DNA of 64,000 bases. Source: Streptomyces sp. P3 (GTDB lineage Bacteria > Actinomycetota > Actinomycetes > Streptomycetales > Streptomycetaceae). Positions 19,301-28,537 of this stretch are shown one piece after another. Each line of letters opens with the position of its first letter. Position 1 is the first letter of the stretch. The notes under the pieces are model-generated. The model saw only the letters and a list, made by a program, of their open reading frames with translations, had not been told where the DNA came from and did no database searches. The position numbers and the translations under genes were made by a program. The stretch lies in contig JAFEKX020000001.1 of NCBI GenBank assembly GCA_016893485.2, forward strand, positions 9,813,501-9,877,500, read 5' to 3'.

Positions 19301-19589
19301 CACCAGCCGCACCGACCCGCAGCGGACCTGGGCGCAGTTCCGCACCGACCTCCAACCGCAGCGCAATCCCGCAGGCGGTCCGTGGTCCAACCAGGCCGAC
19401 CCGAAGATGACTCCGGTTCAGGCTCAGCAGTGGACCTCTCTGCTCACCGCCCTGCACCAGGTGACCGACCAGGCTGCCGGGGTCGGCCTGCCGCTCCCCG
19501 AACTGCTCGGACCATGGGGCGACTGGGTGGTCCCGGTCGCCCGCCTGTCCTTCCCCGCCGGGCGGATCGTCTCTCTCCTGGACCGCTGA
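16346..19589 (+). pseudogene. WD40 beta-propeller fused to a KAP-family P-loop NTPase, about four frameshifts
   Basis: ATG 16346 after GCGGGAG. Residues ~15-365 are seven WD40 blades (consensus VLATGSFDGSVRLWDVRDPA). A KAP-type NTPase follows: SRADEARALAELV, Walker A GLFGDWGEGKSHFLEL at ~403, RFNAWHYAETGLWASLVAEL, then an insert with two membrane helices (VVGGFLLSVLVLAVMSAGVI; LVAGLPALAYIGFLLGKV), a coiled-coil-like stretch, Walker B VIVYIDDLDRCPPSRVVEML and VDLFVVVVAIDPRWLL. The C-terminal part (STPRAVKRLANSY) ends TGA 19587-19589. Frame changes at ~17790, 18120, 18705 (GGGG for expected GGGGG) and 18970. KAP proteins are membrane-anchored ATPases; F-plasmid PifA of this family excludes phage T7, so a defence role is plausible but inferred. 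About 1080 residues. Confidence 0.8.
16420..17440 (+). repeat. Seven tandem WD40-coding repeats with near-identical DNA
   Basis: Units of about 125-165 bp encode one blade each. The phrases coding for VRLWDVRDPAAPAPLG, WAVIEGRPVLATGS and WAVIDDTPVLATG recur with only scattered base changes; blades 2 and 6, and blades 3 and 5, are almost the same at DNA level. This points to recent internal duplication or gene conversion. Blade 4 carries a small internal doubling of the LATG strand, and blade 7 has an inserted loop. Confidence 0.85.
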
Positions 19590-20000
19590 CCCAGCCCGTA
19601 GCAGAGCAGGCTTGGCCCGAGACCATGCCGCGCCCCTCTTTGCCTCCCCGTGGCCCCGGGGAGGGGCAGCCCGATAGCCAGCCACATTTAGCAGCGGGAC
19701 GGAGTGTCCGGGATGGCCGGAGGTGCCCTTGGCCCGTCGGCACGGCCCACGCACTCCAGCGGCCGGACGCGACAACGCGCGTGACGTTTATTGAGGCTCC
19801 CCATTCCGTTGAACGCCGGACCGATTGGGACGAGGAGTAGCCCTGGCCATTTTCCGAATCTGACTCTGACCGCAGTTACTTGAGCGGCCTGGTAGCGATC
19901 GCGATCACGCAAAGGGACAAGAAGGCGCAAGCCCTTTGTTCGACCTGCTGTAGGTGCCTCCTGCGCTTGCACGTGCCGGTCAGTCCTGGGTGCTTCGTGT
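19590..20000. other. Intergenic region after the WD40-KAP gene
   Basis: 411 bp with no supported gene. CAAAGGG (from about 19914) and CCCTTTG (from about 19935) form a 7-bp stem that could end the minus-strand gene stopping at 20001. The rest shows no coding pattern I trust on either strand. Confidence 0.3.
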
Positions 20001-20360
20001 CTACCACGCATGCCAGAGCTCACCGTGACGGTGGCGGACCGGAGGGATATCTACGTCGTCAAGGTCGTGGCCGGCGTGGTGCAGTCCGCGGATCCGCTGG
20101 GCTTCGAGTCGACCCTGGAGCCGGGCGCGCCCTTCAGCCGTAGCGATCTCGGCGGAGAATGAGCCCTTTCTGCAGTAGAGCACCATTGACTGCCAGGAGG
20201 TGATCCGGCGCAGCGTCTTCGTTGGAGCAGGGCGACGGCCTTCGCGGGCGGCTTGGGCCAATTCAGCGTGTGTGTAGCGCAGGTCGTACAGGGATATGGA
20301 CTCCGATGCGCCGTCTCGGACGCGGAGTCGCCAGGGAGTCGTGCGAACAGTCCTGGACAT
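20001..20360 (-). CDS. Small basic hypothetical protein (119 aa)
   Basis: ATG 20360 with a strong GGAGG 7 bases upstream. It begins MSRTVRTTPWRLRVRDG, has YDLRYTHAELAQAAREGRRP and ends VDIPPVRHRHGELWHAW. Rich in Arg and His, no TM segment. The C-terminal PPVRHRH motif and strong ribosome site argue for a real gene. I recall similar short proteins in Streptomyces genomes and phages but cannot assign a function. Transcribed toward the KAP gene's 3' end. Confidence 0.6.
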   Translation of the reverse strand: MSRTVRTTPWRLRVRDGASESISLYDLRYTHAELAQAAREGRRPAPTKTLRRITSWQSMVLYCRKGSFSAEIATAEGRARLQGRLEAQRIRGLHHAGHDLDDVDIPPVRHRHGELWHAW

Positions 20361-20647
20361 CGAGAGCCTCCGTAGGGCCCTCTGGGCTCTCCAGAGGTAC
20401 CTACGGCGGGTGAGAAGTGGTCAGCACAACTCAGCCCCCACATCGGTGAACGATCTACCAGCAGCACAGTAGTCGCGCGTAGGATTAGGGCCGAGTTTTG
20501 CTCGCCCCGTTGTTAGGTCAGGCCACCCCAAGATCCTTCACGGAACTGCGGCCCGAACCTTGAAAATGGCCACCCCCTGCTCGGGGGCCCCTATGCCTTT
20601 GGTCAAGGTGGATGGGTGCTGGTTCGGACGTCTGGAACGATGTGCCA

Positions 20648-21062
20648 GTGCATGCTGATGATCAGGTGGGCGAGGGCGTCTCTGCGGACCTCGCGGTGTT
20701 TCTCCGGAACGCTGCCGACGACCGTCCGGTGAAGATCGTTCCTTCTGTCTGCGGCGGGCGCGTGTTCTTCGTGCTCGTTGACGACGTCGAGGGCGGAGCC
20801 GAGAGGGTGTGCGCTGGTTGCGGCGGCCGCGCGTTCATGGCGGATAGCGAGGAGTTCTGGGAGGACGCGGATCCTGGTGAAGCCGCACTGCCCGTGCGGG
20901 AGCGAGGAGTTCGAGGCGGCAGTCGCATTCTCGCTCGCTGGCGACGGGTCGGTCCGCTGGGTGACCGTTGGGCTGCGGTGTCAGAAGGACGGCGCCGTGG
21001 GTGTCTATGCCGACTGGAAGATCGACTATGGCCCCACGGACCACCTCTTGACCTTGGTCTAG
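20648..21062 (+). pseudogene. Hypothetical protein with Cys pairs (zinc-ribbon-like), one frameshift
   Basis: From GTG 20648 the frame reads VHADDQVGEGVSADLAVFLR, VFFVLVDDVEGGAERVCAGC and FMADSEEFWEDADPGEA. After a frame change near 20880 it continues PHCPCGSEEFEAAVAFSLAG and LRCQKDGAVGVYADWKIDYG to a stop at 21062. CxxC plus CxC pairs (VCAGC, HCPC) could bind one zinc. About 138 residues. Start uncertain (GTG 20642 is also possible; no strong ribosome site). Function unknown. The 3' end overlaps the convergent transposase remnant by 4 bp. Confidence 0.5.
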
Positions 21063-21445
21063 GTCTGCGGAGTGACCGCCCGAACAGGCTGCGGTTCGTA
21101 GAAGGTGCCGTCGCGGAGCATTGCGAAGAGGACATCGGCCCGGCGTCTGGCGAGGCAGAGCAGGGCCTGGGTGTGGTGTCTGCCCTGTGGCTTGGCAGCG
21201 GCGTCGATGTCCGCCCGGCGCATCCACTGCCACAACGTCATCGGGTGGACTTCGAAGTCGGTGGCGACCTGCTCGACCGTCACACCCGGGCCGCGGTTCC
21301 GCGCGACCCGCATGACGTCCTGGCGGAACTCTTCCGGATAAGGCTTGGGGACAGCGACATCCTTCCCACCTGCCCTGCCCTTGGGGCAAGCCAGTTCAGA
21401 TGTCACCCGATCGCGCGGCAGACCCGGCTGCAGGACTCGAGTCAT
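21059..21445 (-). pseudogene. Chimeric transposase remnant: IS3 OrfA N-terminus joined to IS110 C-terminus
   Basis: One minus-strand frame carries two families. VPKPYPEEFRQDVMRVARNR and ATDFEVHPMTLWQWMRRADI are the helix-turn-helix of an IS3-group OrfA. Immediately after AKPQ comes GRHHTQALLCLARRRADVLF and AMLRDGTFYEPQ, the terminal block of IS110/IS1111-type transposases, also found at 59128-59260. The joint lies near 21170. Neither half can be active. Confidence 0.75.
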
Positions 21446-21731
21446 GGCTTTGAACTGGCGAGATAACGGCTGCCCTACGGCCGCAGATGGGCGCCGTTAC
21501 GTTTCCGAGACGGCAGGTCTCCTAGCGTTCTCTCCTCGGCCGCCTCAGAGCCGACACATCTCCAGCTCGTACATCCTGTTAGAGCTGTGTCTGAGCCCCA
21601 CATGACAAGTTGAGCGGAGCTCGGATACAACTTCGAGCAGCATGGCCCGGCAACGACAGACGGACGCGCCCTTGGTAGCGCGCGTGGCCGGAGATAGCCG
21701 CTGCCTGAAGCGATGCGCCCCGAAGAGGCCC

Positions 21732-23464
21732 TTATTCGGTGGTGGTCGGGGCGGCGGGTGTCATGTGGACACGGGGAGAGTCGTCCGCGGAGAGCTGGGT
21801 TCCGTCGGCGGCGACGGCGACCAGGACGAAGTCCTGTGTCTCGTTGAGGTAGGGCCAGCGGAAGCTGGTCGCGTCGGCGGGGACGTCGATACTCATGTAC
21901 TGCAGGAACCATGCGTCCCGGTCGGCGGTGGCCTCGTTCCACACTCCGTTGCGCAGTTCGTAGTGGTCGACGTCCGTCGAGGTGCTCGGGGTCCAGGTGA
22001 AGTTGTACCGGTCGCCGATGGCCACGCCGGTGAAGTCGGTCACGGGAGCGGGCGCGGCCGGGGCGTCCACGGCGACGACGTCGCTGGGAAGAGCCCGTAC
22101 GTTCGCCATCCGGTAGGGCTCCACCGCGAAGTAGTTGGTGGCGTCGAGGACGACGTCGCCGCGGCAGGTGAAGCGCAGGTGGTCGCCTTCTGTGACCCAG
22201 GTGAGGGACGTGCAGTCCTGCGTTGGTGCGATCGCCTCCCGGGTCGGGGTACCAACCCCGCGCAGGAGGCGGACCTGATTGAACGTGAGAGTGTCGAGGG
22301 CAGGGACCACTGCAATAGTGCTTCGTTGTTTCCCGCGTAGGTGGCGGTGACGTCGGTGGCGCGTGCCGCCCAGTATGCCTGGCCGTTGACCTCGTCGGCG
22401 GTGGTGGCGGGGGCGACGTTCCCGGCCGCGTCGTAGGCCTCGACGCGGTACCAGGGAGAAATGCCCAGCTGGACCTCGTAGTCCGTGAAGGACGTGCCGG
22501 TCGTGGTCGTGTGGACGACCCAGGAACGCGTACCGTCCGCACCCCGGTCCAGGCGGAGCACCCGGTAACGCACGGCGTCGGGGACGGGCTTCCAGCTGAT
22601 CACGTAGCTTTCACGGTCGCGGTCGGCGCCCATCACGACGGTCGCCGTCACCTTGGCCGGTGGGGTCTTGTCGACGGTGGTGACGTCGCGGTCGGCGCTG
22701 CCGGTGGAGACGTTGCCGGCCTTGTCGTAGGCGCGGACTTCGTAGAGGAAGGTCTGGCCGGTGGCGGGCGGGGTGTCGGTGTAGCCGGTGGCGGAGGTGG
22801 TGGCGACCTGGGTCCAGGCGGATGTTCCGGACAGGCGGCGGTAGACACCGTATCCGGCGAGGTCCATCTCCCGGTTGCGGGCCCACTTCAGGACCGTCTT
22901 GCGGGTGGTGGCGCTGTAGGTCGCGCTGACCGCGGTGGGGGTGAGGGGCTTGACCTTGTCGACGCTCGCCGAGGCGCGGGGCGTGTAACCGAACTTCACG
23001 TTGGCCAAGCCGGTCCAGTTGGCGTAGTCGACGCGCAGGGTGTGCTTGCCCGCGGGGATGGTCACGTTGACTGACGCGCTCCGGATGGCGGAGGCGTTCT
23101 TCCACAGGTTGATCTTCCGTACACCGTCGACGTACACGCGCAGACCGTCCTGCGCCTGGCCGGCGAGGGTGAAGGGGCCGCCGGAGCCGAAGTCGCGGGT
23201 GACGGTCCAGCGCACACCGAAGTTGTTGGCGGGCAGTCCGGAGGCCGGGGAGCCGGTGTGCCAGTTCTCGTTGACGGCCGCGTCGCAGTCGGTCTTCTTC
23301 GGCGTGCCGGTCAGGGTCGTGTTCGCGAAGTACTGGCGTTTGTAGACCGGCGACGCGCAGGACACGGCAGCGGAGGCCGGAGCCGGGAAAGCGACGAGCA
23401 GGCCGCCCGCTGTAGCACTGAGCGCGACGGCGGTCGCACATCGCAGGCGGGTGGAAGTCTTCAT
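21732..23464 (-). pseudogene. Secreted PA14 and fibronectin type III protein, one frameshift
   Basis: ATG 23464. Signal peptide MKTSTRLRCATAVALSATAG ending ASA-AV at residue ~32. Residues ~40-155 form a PA14-like domain (VYKRQYFANTTLTGTPKKTD, RVYVDGVRKINLWKNASA). At least three fibronectin III modules follow (TAVSATYSATTRKTVLKWAR; RAYDKAGNVSTGSADRDVTT; VEAYDAAGNVAPATTADEV). The frame changes near 22312, after which another module region (TDFTGVAIGDRYNFTWTPST) runs to TAG 21732. ~577 residues. Exported, probably carbohydrate- or surface-binding; no catalytic domain seen. Monocistronic by appearance. Confidence 0.8.
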
Positions 23465-23747
23465 CAGAGTATGGCCCCCTCAGGCCCAACGCCCGGGCCC
23501 GCGACGACGGGGCTGTCGCTGCGCTCGTGCGTGCGGTGGTGTGACATCAAGCGCACTCCTGCACGGTGACGTCCGGAACGAAGCGCGCGACGGGCGGACA
23601 GTACAGGAGCGCACCCACGAGCAGCAATTACATTCGCCTCAATTCCGCTGTCAGCAATGGAAGTCGTATGCATTGCCGGATTCGTCGTGGCCCCCTGAGC
23701 TAAGTGCCTGTTCCTGAGGCCGACCTGACATGGCGGTGGTCGTGACG

Positions 23748-24003
23748 CTTAGGGCCTGCCGGAGAACAACGTGTAGGCGTACGGCGCGCCGACCTCGGAC
23801 GTCTTCTCATTTGGTTCGGCAGCCTTTCGGTCGGGGTGTCGATCGTTGAGCGGCTGATGCCGGATGAGTTGTGGGACCTGTTCCAGCGGGTGGTCCCGGA
23901 GGCTCCGTCGCGACCTCAGGGCGGCCGGTGTCGGCACGGCGCCCGGGAGGTGCTGGTGGCGATCGTGTTCGTGGCCACACAGGGCTGCACGTGGCAGTAG
24001 TCG
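23748..24003 (+). mobile_element. Truncated IS5-family element: left end plus transposase N-terminus
   Basis: CTTAGGGCCTGCCGGAGAAC at 23748-23767 resembles the inverted-repeat ends found at 61294-61392. At GTG 23836 a transposase starts (SIVERLMPDELWDLFQRVVP, then REVLVAIVFVATQGCTWQ) and stops at a TAG near 24000, where relatives continue QLPP. The remaining ~230 residues and the right end are missing. Confidence 0.65.
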
Positions 24004-24180
24004 CCGTCCGCGTCGGCGCGGCCGGCGGTCCTGGAGGACCTCGAAGAGCACGGACCCGCCAGTGACGTATGGGTGCCTCTTGTCGGCGGCGAGCATCGGC
24101 TATGGACCGACCTGTGACGCACCGCCCATCCTGGTTGAAGGTCGCAGCTCCGCAGCTGCCGCCCTCCACGCGCTCGCTCG

Positions 24181-25018
24181 CTATTCATCTGCCTCGTGGT
24201 CCGAATGATCCATAGGCGACGGCCCGTTGTAGGTGATCACCACCGGCTCGTCTGCCTCCGCGCGTGCCCGGTCCGACGCCGCCGCGACCTCCTCGTAGGT
24301 CCACTCCCTGTAGAAGCGCTCCCCATGGGCATCGGTGATGTCGATGACCACCTTGGTCCACTCCTCGGCGGGCTGTTCGGGGACGAGCCCCAGCTCGTAT
24401 GTAGCGTCCTGGAGGAGGGATTCGGTGACGCGTACGCCGGTGAGTCTCTCGGCAAGAGCGAGGACCGCAGCCTTCCGGTCGACGTCCGAGCGCTCTCGTC
24501 GTGCTCTCCCTCGGAGGTCAGCGGGAAGCCGACTTCCCGCAGCAGGGAGACCAGTTCATCAGGGGTGCTGCCGTCGCGCGCTGAGGGGCCCTCAAACGTC
24601 GTACGGAGCTCACCATCTTCGAACCAGTGGAAAAGATGGATGGGCTTGCCGCCGTTGGTCGAGTGCGCCACGACCCTGCCGCCCTTCGACAGCGTCTCCA
24701 CGCACGACGCCGCGATCCCCAGGCCACCGTCGAACCCGAGGACGAGTGTCCAGTCGCCGTTCTCGCCCGGAACGCTGAAGGCCCCCGCGACGCAGGACTC
24801 GTCCCAGTAGTCGTCCACCTCTGCGCTGTGAGCGTCGTCCGCCTCGATCAGCCCGGCCGTTCCCACCGCGGTGCCGCGCGGTTCCGCCTCCATCACGCGC
24901 AGCACCTCTCGCGGGGCCCACCCCGTATCAGTGTCAGGGTGTACCCGCTCTCCGTCATGTGGCGGAAGACCGGCGAGGTGCGGATCCAGGCATAGTCGTG
25001 TGCAGTCACCGAGTTCAT
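24181..25018 (-). pseudogene. DUF6461-like hypothetical protein, two frameshifts
   Basis: ATG 25018 (MNSVTAHDYAWIRTSPVFRH, then SGYTLTLIRG). After a frame change near 24910: REVLRVMEAEPRGTAVGTAG, WDESCVAGAFSVPGENGDWT and VSLLREVGFPLTSEGEHDES. After a second change near 24495: LALAERLTGVRVTESLLQDA and EEWTKVVIDITDAHGERFYR, ending DHEADE, TAG at 24181. The N-terminal half (Y.LTL.RG...EVLR.M.A.P...) resembles DUF6461, common in Streptomyces and often near toxin or immunity-type genes. Function unknown. About 280 residues. Confidence 0.6.
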
Positions 25019-25071
25019 ACGGCGCAGTGTGCCCGATACCTCTGACAACACCCCGTGGAAGCTGACCCTTA

Positions 25072-25838
25072 AAGAGCGTTTTGTCCTGGCGGTGGTGTTT
25101 GGTTCGAAGTCAGGTGTCGCGCCAGTTCAGGGTGGATTCATGGGTGAGGCGTCTGCTTATGACGTCGATCATCGCGAGGCGGATCATGGCTTCGGAGCGG
25201 TGCGGGTGGGTTTCGTAGTCGCGGGCGAGGCGGCGGTGGTGCATGAGCCAGCCGAAGGTTCGCTCGACGACCCAGCGTCGCGGGATCACCTTGAAGCCTT
25301 TCGTGGTGGGATCCCGGTGGACGGCTTCGACGTCGATGCCCAGGCGGGCGCCGTGCTCGATGGCTTTGGTGCGGTAGCCGGTGTCGGTCCAGGCTTTTCT
25401 GATCTGCGGGTGTGCGGCGGCGATCCGGGAGAGCAGGTGGATGCTGCCGACGTTGTCGGAGACGCTGGCAGCGGTGCCCCAGGCCGCCGGCAGCAGGCCG
25501 AGAGTGTCGACGCCGAGGTGACGCTTGCGGCCTGCGATCTTCTTGCCTGCGTCGATGCCCTGACCCCTGGCCGGCACGTTCGCGGAGGTCTTGATGCTCT
25601 GGGCGTCGAGCACACAGGCACTCGGCTCGGCGTCCCGGCCTTCGGCCTGGCGCACCAACTGACGCAGGATGCCGTTGAGTTGATCGAAGATGCCATCCTT
25701 CTGCCATGCCGCGAAGTATCCGTAGACGGTCTCCCACGGCGGGAAGTCGTGCGGCAGATAGCGCCACGGGATCCCGGTCCGGTCCACGTAGAGGATGGCG
25801 TCCATGATCCGGCGCAGGTCGTGCTGGGGTGGGCGCCC
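25072..25838 (-). mobile_element. Truncated copy of the IS5-family element found intact at 56652
   Basis: From AAGAGCGTTTTGTCCTGGCG at 25072 the sequence matches 56652-57418 with one visible difference in the terminal repeat, for ~767 bp, then diverges abruptly after GGGCGCCC at 25838. The transposase reads leftward from here; its first ~39 codons and the right end of the element are missing, so it cannot move by itself. TTA precedes the left end at 25069-25071. Confidence 0.9.
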
Positions 25839-26017
25839 ATGGCGAACAACAGGCAGACGGAAGCGGCTGTCCTGGTGGCGATGCTCAGCGCGCCGCCGCC
25901 GTGAGCGTCCGGCTGGCGCTGGTCGCGGACGCACAGCAGTGGCAACTGAACGCTCATCTTGACCGATCGCCGGGGTGATGCCGACGGCTGGACCACGGTG
26001 GGCGTCATAATGGAGTT

Positions 26018-26479
26018 ATGTCCGTGACACCGCACCGCCCAGTCTCCGCACCGTCTGCTGCCGGTGATGTTGCTGATGTGAATGCCGGCTCCGGTGGCGC
26101 CGATCTGGAGTTGTACCGGGAGAAGTTCCGACGGCGGCTGCCGGATTCGCTCGATGAGCTGCAGGGGCCCACTACAGGCGTTGTGGAACCGTCTGCCACC
26201 GTGGTCTGGTCGGGGCTGCGTGCCTTCGATCTGGTCAATGAACGTCAGCGGATGAGCTTGTATCGCACGGTTCTGGCCGAGGGGATGCGTAAGGACCTGT
26301 GTGCTCTTCTGAATCGCGAGGTCCTGATGCAGTTGTGGCCCACCTTGCGTGTCCTGGTCTCGACCACCGTGCGCGATGTGTGGGAGGAGCGGTTTTCCGA
26401 GCTGCGGGCGATGGCCGGTCTCCCTCCCGCCCAGCCGCCGGCCCGGCGGCGTGGCAATGAGGGATCGGCGGCCGCGTGA
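26018..26479 (+). CDS. Hypothetical partner of the AbiEii-type nucleotidyltransferase (153 aa)
   Basis: ATG 26018; CATAAT at 26006-26011 is a good -10 box placing the start of transcription at or near the ATG (leaderless-like). Contains LELYREKFRRRLPDSLDELQ, ERQRMSLYRTVLAEGMRKDL and WEERFSELRAMAGLPP. Mostly helical, Ala/Pro-rich disordered first 25 residues, no TM. It overlaps the next gene by GTGA, so the two are made together. By position it is the antitoxin-like partner, but it lacks a recognisable AbiEi winged helix; the role is inferred only from context. Confidence 0.65.
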   Translation: MSVTPHRPVSAPSAAGDVADVNAGSGGADLELYREKFRRRLPDSLDELQGPTTGVVEPSATVVWSGLRAFDLVNERQRMSLYRTVLAEGMRKDLCALLNREVLMQLWPTLRVLVSTTVRDVWEERFSELRAMAGLPPAQPPARRRGNEGSAAA

Positions 26480-27146
26480 GGCTTCCTGACCTCCATGCCC
26501 GCCTTCTGGCGGACGTTCTGGCCATCGGCTCTCCGTACCCTTTGGTTATCACCGGTGGCTACGCTGTCCAGGCACATGCACTCCTTGAGCGCCCGAGCCA
26601 GGACCTCGACGTTGCCACCGAGAATCCTGCACCGATGGACGAGATCGTCCGTGCTCTTGCTCACGGGCTGACCGAACGAGGCTGGCACCTTGATGTGATC
26701 GAAGTCGCTCCCCTTTCTGCCCGCCTCAACGTCACTGACACCTGCTCCCCGGCTCAGGAGACGTGCGAGGTGGACGTGTTGAAGGAAGTGTTCACCCGGC
26801 CGGCGGCCTCCAGTGCCTACGGGCCCGTCCTCGCCGAGGAAGACGTGATCGGCACCAAAGTTCGTGCCCTGGGGAGCGCGGCGCGGCCCGCGACGTCCTG
26901 GATGTCTTTGCCGCCTCACGCCGCTGGCTCACGAGCGACCTTGAAGAATTCGGCCGCCGTCATGCCCGCGAGCGTTTCGACCTGGAGTCTCTCCAGACCC
27001 GTCTGACCGCAGTGGCCTGGCTGGACGACGCCGAACTGAAAGCATATGGCGCCAGCACAGCGCTGATCGACGAACTGATGGCCTGGGCCCAGGAATGGGC
27101 CGACGACCTCGGTCGCCGACTGCTGCGCGAGGAAGATATGGAGTAG
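26476..27146 (+). pseudogene. AbiEii/AbiGii-type nucleotidyltransferase toxin, one frameshift
   Basis: GTG 26476 overlaps the previous stop. Motif I is VITGGYAVQAHALLERPSQD followed by LDV (G-G...R.S.DLD of the AbiEii nucleotidyltransferases), EVDVLKEVF is the next acidic strand, and VIGTKVRAL is the Lys helix. The frame changes at ~26880; restoring one G in CTGGGGAG gives GERGAARDVLDVFAASRRWL (the K...R.ARD..D motif). Ends EDME, TAG 27146. ~223 residues. AbiEii enzymes transfer nucleotides to RNA targets and arrest growth in type IV-like abortive infection systems. Complete apart from the shift. Confidence 0.75.
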
Positions 27147-27588
27147 CACGTGCTGTCGTAGTAGGCCAGGTCGGCGCCCTTGCTCGTGCCGAGGAACTCA
27201 TCGAGATAGCCGTCCGACAAGATCCAGGACGTGCTGGCCGTGCCTGTAGGTCGACATCCTTCTGGTCCTGCTGTGGTCAGGAGGCAGATGTCCCCTCCTC
27301 ACCCGCCTGAGTGTCCGGCCCGGGCGCTCATCGTCGAACCCGTGTGTCAGCGGACCTTCCTTCAACTCCGTCTCCGGTCGCTGCTACTGCGTCGGCGGCA
27401 CCGTTCGACTGCCATCGGCCCGGAGCAGTTCGCGTCGCCGGGCTGCCCGCTACCGGTGCACCAACCGGTCCATCACCCGCAACTTCTTTGCGATCTGCGC
27501 CGTGCTCGCCCCGACCTCGAACCTCCTGGCCGCTTCCGATCGCACGGCTGCCTTTTCGCCTGCTCCGCGAACGTCAACCGTCCTCTTA
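27147..27588. other. Gap between AbiEii gene and IS5 element
   Basis: 442 bp. On the minus strand about 25 codons (LSDGYLDEFLGTSKGADLAY around 27150-27220) look protein-like but have no context. Nothing else is supported. The right part ends in TA at 27587-27588, the target duplicated by the following IS. Confidence 0.3.
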
Positions 27589-28535
27589 GAGGGCATCTGA
27601 TCTAGGTAGTTGGTGTTCTGGGATGTTTTTGTGACTGGCTTCGTTGGCGGTCGTTGGATGAGGCGTGAGTGCTCGTCGTCCGTACCGCAGTGATGTGTCC
27701 GACGCCCGCTGGGCCTTGATCGAACCGGTCTTCACCGCTTGGCGGGCGAGACGGACTGGCCCCGGGACGGCGGCCCGGGTGCACGATTTGCGAGAGATTG
27801 TCAACGCGATCCTCTACGTCAACCGCACCGGCATCCCGTGGGAATACCTGCCGCACGACTTCCCGCCCTACAAGACCGTCTACGACTACTACGCGAAGTG
27901 GGAAGCCGACGGCACCACCCAGCAGGTCCACGACCTGTTACGCGACAAGACCCGCCGATTCCATGGCCGCCGAGCGGAGCCCACCGCGGCCGTGGTCGAC
28001 GCGCAAAGCGTGAAGACCTCGGCAAACGTCGCCGAAAGCAGTCAAGGCATCGACGCCGGCAAGAAGATCAAAGGACGCAAACGGCACCTGATCACGGACA
28101 CCCTCGGCTTGGTGCTGGCCGTCCTCGTCACCGCCGCGAACGTCCACGACACCACCGGCGGCAAGCTCCTCCTCGACGACCTGGCCGCGGCACATCCCAG
28201 CGTCACCAAGGTCTGGGCCGACGGCGGTTACCAGAACAGCATCTTCAACCACGGCGCCAGCCTGGGCATCGATGTCGAGGTGGTGCAGCGGCCGCGATCG
28301 AAGGGGTTCGAGCCGCTGCCGAAGCGGTGGGTGATCGAGCGGACCTTCGGCTGGCTGATGCAGCACCGCCGCCTGGCCCGGGACTACGAAGCCCTTCCTC
28401 AAAGATCCCGCACGATGATCCACTGGGCGATGGCTAACAAAATGTCCCGCGAATTGACGGGAGAATCCGCACCAACCTGGCGAATCGAAACGGACATCTC
28501 TCTCGGAACAACCTGAATAATGATCAGATGCTTTC
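27589..28535 (+). mobile_element. Complete IS5-family insertion sequence (element A, ~947 bp)
   Basis: Ends GAGGGCATCTGATC (27589-27602) and, inverted, GATCAGATGCTTTC (28522-28535), which match at 12 of 14 positions. It is flanked by TA at 27587-27588 and 28536-28537, the usual IS5-group target duplication. It contains one intact transposase gene and appears functional. Confidence 0.85.
27665..28516 (+). CDS. IS5-family transposase (element A)
   Basis: 283 residues, intact. SDVSDARWALIEPVF start; YVNRTGIPWEYLPHDFPPYK; first catalytic Asp in VVDAQSVKTSANV; second in VWADGGYQNSIFNHG; Glu in WVIERTFGWLMQHRRLARDY. This DDE enzyme cuts and pastes element A. About 60 % similar by eye to the transposase at 56690, so the two belong to one IS5 subgroup but are distinct elements. 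Confidence 0.9.
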   Translation: MSARRPYRSDVSDARWALIEPVFTAWRARRTGPGTAARVHDLREIVNAILYVNRTGIPWEYLPHDFPPYKTVYDYYAKWEADGTTQQVHDLLRDKTRRFHGRRAEPTAAVVDAQSVKTSANVAESSQGIDAGKKIKGRKRHLITDTLGLVLAVLVTAANVHDTTGGKLLLDDLAAAHPSVTKVWADGGYQNSIFNHGASLGIDVEVVQRPRSKGFEPLPKRWVIERTFGWLMQHRRLARDYEALPQRSRTMIHWAMANKMSRELTGESAPTWRIETDISLGTT

Positions 28536-28537
28536 TA

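Noticed and set aside
17800..19840. One very long plus-strand frame from 16346 to 19840 (1164 codons) as a single intact protein
   Set aside because: After ~17790 and after ~18705 the frame becomes Pro/Arg/Gly-rich without domain features, while other frames carry the KAP insert, C-terminal domain and a natural stop at 19589.
22511..23074. Gly/Val-rich plus-strand frame opposite the fibronectin III protein
   Set aside because: Antisense of Thr/Pro-rich modules; the minus strand has signal peptide, PA14 and FnIII motifs.
24004..24180. C-terminal half of the IS5 transposase begun at 23836
   Set aside because: No DDE blocks or family-like residues could be read in any frame, and no right inverted repeat was found.
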